A stretch of DNA of 7,768 nucleotides, taken from RFPW01 sp040401595. Its GTDB lineage: Bacteria > Pseudomonadota > Gammaproteobacteria > Burkholderiales > Burkholderiaceae_E. A program made the translations under genes and the position numbers. The stretch lies in assembly GCA_040401595.1 (NCBI GenBank), contig JBBAOE010000058.1, positions 1 to 7,768 of the forward strand, read 5' to 3'. Below, piece by piece: positions 6,536 through 7,768 of the stretch (positions are counted from its first letter, which is position 1; every line of letters starts with the position of its first letter). The notes under the pieces were generated by a model, which saw only the letters and a program-made list of their open reading frames with translations, made no database searches and was not told the DNA's origin.

Positions 6536-7020
6536 ATTTGCACGCTCCCGAGTCGCTGTCGCCAGATCACCAAATCAATTCGTTCGCCTGCGGTGAAGCG
6601 GTGCTCGATGAGTGGCTCAAGCGTCGCGCTCTAGGCAACCAGATCAGTGGTGCCAGCCGAACGTTCGTCGTCGCGAACAGTCAGAAGGAGGTCATGGGCT
6701 ATTACGCTTTGGCCGCTGGAGCTGTTGCGCACCGAGATGCAACACGGTCCACTCGTCAGAACATGCCTGATCCGGTTCCAGTGATGGTCCTGGCCCGTTT
6801 GGCAGTTGATGCACGAGCTCAAGGGATGAAACTGGGTGCAGCGATGCTTCAGGATGCGCTGCAGCGCTGTGTACTGGTCTCGCAAAACACAGGGGTGCGA
6901 GCCATGCTTGTACATGCACTCAACGATCGTGCTCGCCAGTTCTACGAGTATTACGGTTTCAAGGCATCGCCCACGCATCCCATGACACTGATGCTGCTGC
7001 TCAATCAGTCATCGCGCTGA
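6532..7020 (+). CDS. tacT: TacT-type GNAT N-acetyltransferase toxin
   Basis: A 162-residue GNAT protein starting at GTG 6532 inside the tacA stop. TacT-family toxins acetylate the amino group of charged aminoacyl-tRNAs and so stop translation. The family signatures are present: INSFACGEAVLDEWLKRRA (15-33), VMGYYALAAGAV (54-65), VMVLARLAVDARAQGMKLG (84-102) as the acetyl-CoA-binding strand and loop, and the ARQFYEYYGF segment (134-143) with the tyrosines needed for catalysis, followed by PMTLML. Length is normal and no frame break is visible, so it is probably functional. In the acetyl-CoA loop the usual glycine/alanine after G98-x is lysine (QGMKLG); I recall similar loops in some relatives, so activity is not excluded. 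It forms an operon with the antitoxin immediately upstream. Confidence 0.9.
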   Translation: MNLHAPESLSPDHQINSFACGEAVLDEWLKRRALGNQISGASRTFVVANSQKEVMGYYALAAGAVAHRDATRSTRQNMPDPVPVMVLARLAVDARAQGMKLGAAMLQDALQRCVLVSQNTGVRAMLVHALNDRARQFYEYYGFKASPTHPMTLMLLLNQSSR

Positions 7021-7023
7021 TAC

Positions 7024-7173
7024 TCAACCAGCGATTTCCGACCACGGGTCGTTCCTGTCCACCGAATCCTGAGGCACCTGAACGCGCGAGCGGGCGGCGG
7101 GCGTGAACCCCATCTCAGACTCGTACCCCCTCATCTCCATCGCCAGATCCCGGATCACATCCATGAGCGGCGA
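7024..7173 (-). pseudogene. C-terminal remnant of a P27-type phage terminase small subunit
   Basis: Read right to left, the frame ending at TGA 7026-7024 gives SPLMDVIRDLAMEMRGYE then SEMGFTPAARSRVQVPQ and about 15 more residues. The combination of an N-P-L/S-P-L helix start, a charged helix and a G-x-T-P-A-A-R-S-R-V block is characteristic of the C-terminus of P27-family small terminase subunits, which recognise phage DNA for packaging. Only about 50 of the usual 100-150 residues remain. Upstream the frame merges into IS66-like sequence in another frame and soon meets a stop (7215-7213), so the gene is broken. It is evidence of a former prophage. Confidence 0.55.
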
Positions 7174-7237
7174 ACGCCGCCACGGAGACCCCGGGTTGGC
7201 TCGCTGCCTCAATCACCTGGGCGCGAAACTCAATACT
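7163..7237 (-). mobile_element. IS66-type TnpA (orfA) N-terminal fragment
   Basis: On the minus strand, the frame from 7237 down to 7163 encodes SIEFRAQVIEAASQPGVSV followed by AAFAAHG. This is the helix-turn-helix start of the IS66-family accessory protein TnpA, typically F-K/R-A-Q-V-I-E-x-x-x-Q-P-G-V-S-V-A-A-x-A-x-x-x-G-L-N-A-N. The frame has a stop directly upstream (TAG, 7240-7238) and homology ends before the L-N-A-N helix, where terminase-like sequence begins in another frame. Only about 25 residues remain, so this is a scar and not a working element. Confidence 0.55.
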
Positions 7238-7293
7238 CTATTGGCGCCGAAGACGGCGACCGGGAAGTTCAGAATGAGGTGGACACTAAGATC

Positions 7294-7482
7294 CTAAATT
7301 CGGATCACCCAATCAAGATGACTGCGTGAGCGTTTGTAGACCCGCAGATCCGGGACTACAAGCATTTGGTTGCGTCCAACCGTATGGCTAGGTTGCAACT
7401 TGCCCGCCTGAATATACCGACGCAAAGTCGGCAAGGACACTTCCAAATACTCCGCGGCCTCAGCGGCCGAATTTCGCCCGAA
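7294..7482 (-). pseudogene. Helix-turn-helix (excisionase/MerR-like) protein remnant without a start codon
   Basis: The minus-strand frame between TGA (7485-7483) and TAG (7296-7294) encodes 62 residues beginning FGRNSAAEAAEYLEVSLPTL and continuing RRYIQAGKLQPSHTVGRNQM and LVVPDLRVYKRSRSH. This is a clear HTH_17-type fold: A-A-E-Y-L-x-V-S-x-P-T-L-R-R-Y-I-x-x-G-K-L, then a wing with H-T-V-G-R-N-Q and a P-D-L-R helix. Such domains occur in excisionases and in antitoxin-like DNA-binding proteins. No ATG precedes the domain and a stop lies five codons before the first helix, so the 5' end is lost or frameshifted. Internal TTG or GTG codons fall inside the helix and would break the fold. Confidence 0.6.
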
Positions 7483-7530
7483 TCAACCCTAACTCAGGCT
7501 CGCGTGGTGAGCCTAGCACCCCTCACAATC

Positions 7531-7556
7531 GGGCGCGAGCGCCCCAATTGCGCTCG
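7531..7556. repeat. Overlapping, mutually exclusive hairpins upstream of the SprT-like gene
   Basis: GGGCGC (7531-7536) pairs with GCGCCC (7539-7544), and CGAGCGC (7536-7542) pairs with GCGCTCG (7550-7556). The two stems share bases, so only one can form at a time. They end 18 bases before the ATG at 7575. No U-tract follows, so this is not a simple terminator; a leader switch or repeat remnant is possible. Confidence 0.4.
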
Positions 7557-7574
7557 TGAACTGGATACCGTCAG

Positions 7575-7768
7575 ATGAACATCTCGCATCACAACACCCG
7601 CGAAGCCTGGCTGCGCGCTGCCATCGAGGCCGTACGCCCGCTCTTCACCAAGCACGGTTTCATCATCCCCGATTGTCAGGTGTCATGCGGCTTTGCCAGC
7701 ACCGGCACGCGCAGCGGCCACATTGGCCAGTGCTGGGCCAAGTCAGGCAGCGAAGACTCGCGCAACCA
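7575..7768 (+). CDS. SprT-like domain protein, putative metallopeptidase (3' partial)
   Basis: From ATG 7575 the frame is open to the window end (64 residues). The residues NTREAWLRAAIEAVRPLFTK (7-26), HGFIIPDCQVSCGFASTGTR (27-46) and SGHIGQCW (47-54) match the start of SprT-like proteins of plasmids, phages and integrative elements, which have a P-x-x-x-V-S-C-G-F/W block followed by I-G-E/Q-C-W and, further on, an H-E-L/I-x-H zinc site. That zinc site would lie beyond the window, so catalysis cannot be judged. The ribosome binding site is weak (GGA at 7563-7565). The three remnants to its left suggest it belongs to the same mobile region. Confidence 0.65.
   Translation, partial: MNISHHNTREAWLRAAIEAVRPLFTKHGFIIPDCQVSCGFASTGTRSGHIGQCWAKSGSEDSRN

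Noticed and set aside
6631..6978. 115-residue minus frame inside the tacT gene
   Set aside because: It is antisense to a complete GNAT toxin and resembles no protein I recognise.
6134..7287. Shared GTGGACAC at 6135-6142 and 7279-7286 as ends of one insertion sequence enclosing tacAT
   Set aside because: Only eight bases are shared, both are in the same orientation apart from the palindrome, and no transposase lies between. Chance or a common regulatory word is as likely.
7103..7297. 64-residue + frame over the remnant region
   Set aside because: It is antisense to the terminase and IS66 fragments, whose minus-strand frames carry the recognisable similarity.
7366..7578. 70-residue + frame before the SprT-like gene
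   Set aside because: It is antisense to the helix-turn-helix remnant and then runs through hairpin sequence; no family resemblance.
1..7768. CRISPR array, tRNA or rRNA gene
   Set aside because: No regularly spaced repeats and no cloverleaf or rRNA-like segments were seen on either strand.

Overview
The window looks like an accessory, defence-island type segment from a GC-rich proteobacterium. A beta- or gammaproteobacterium is my inference, from codon usage, the TacAT, AbiE and HigA types, and the phage and insertion-sequence debris. No chromosomal housekeeping gene is visible, so the host cannot be placed more closely.

Left part (bases 2-4782, + strand): two large ATP-driven nucleic-acid enzymes are joined by a 4-base ATGA overlap. 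The first is a DUF2075 (Schlafen group 3-like, SF1-type) DNA/RNA helicase-domain protein whose 5' end lies outside the window. The second is a 1080-residue fusion of a HIT nucleotide hydrolase domain, a phospholipase-D-type nuclease domain, an SF2 DEAD/DEAH helicase and a long uncharacterised C-terminus. The coupling and the nuclease-helicase content suggest one complex or pathway, most plausibly anti-phage or anti-plasmid defence. I cannot match the pair to a named system, and it is the best candidate here for an undescribed one.

Middle part (4884-5929): remains of two toxin-antitoxin modules stand tail to tail. A HigA antitoxin on + has no HigB toxin beside it. An AbiEi antitoxin on - is followed by an AbiEii toxin cut off just after its GGTSLSK motif. 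The two genes meet within about 10-25 bases, which looks like a deletion or recombination junction. AbiEi keeps a good ribosome binding site and a perfect 9-bp inverted repeat just upstream, a likely autoregulatory operator.

Right-middle part (5975-7020): a 290-base intergenic region carries an 18-bp perfect palindrome, a widely spaced 10-bp inverted repeat and a tandem 11-bp repeat. An apparently complete TacA/TacT (DUF1778/GNAT) toxin-antitoxin operon follows.

Right part (7021-7574): about 555 bases without an intact gene hold three minus-strand remnants: the C-terminus of a P27-type phage terminase small subunit, the N-terminus of an IS66-type TnpA, and a start-less helix-turn-helix (excisionase/MerR-like) protein. 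From 7575 a SprT-like putative metallopeptidase gene begins and runs off the window.

Taken together, the segment combines a putative defence operon, one live addiction module, two toxin-less antitoxins, and phage and transposon scars, as expected in a repeatedly rearranged island, plasmid or integrative element.
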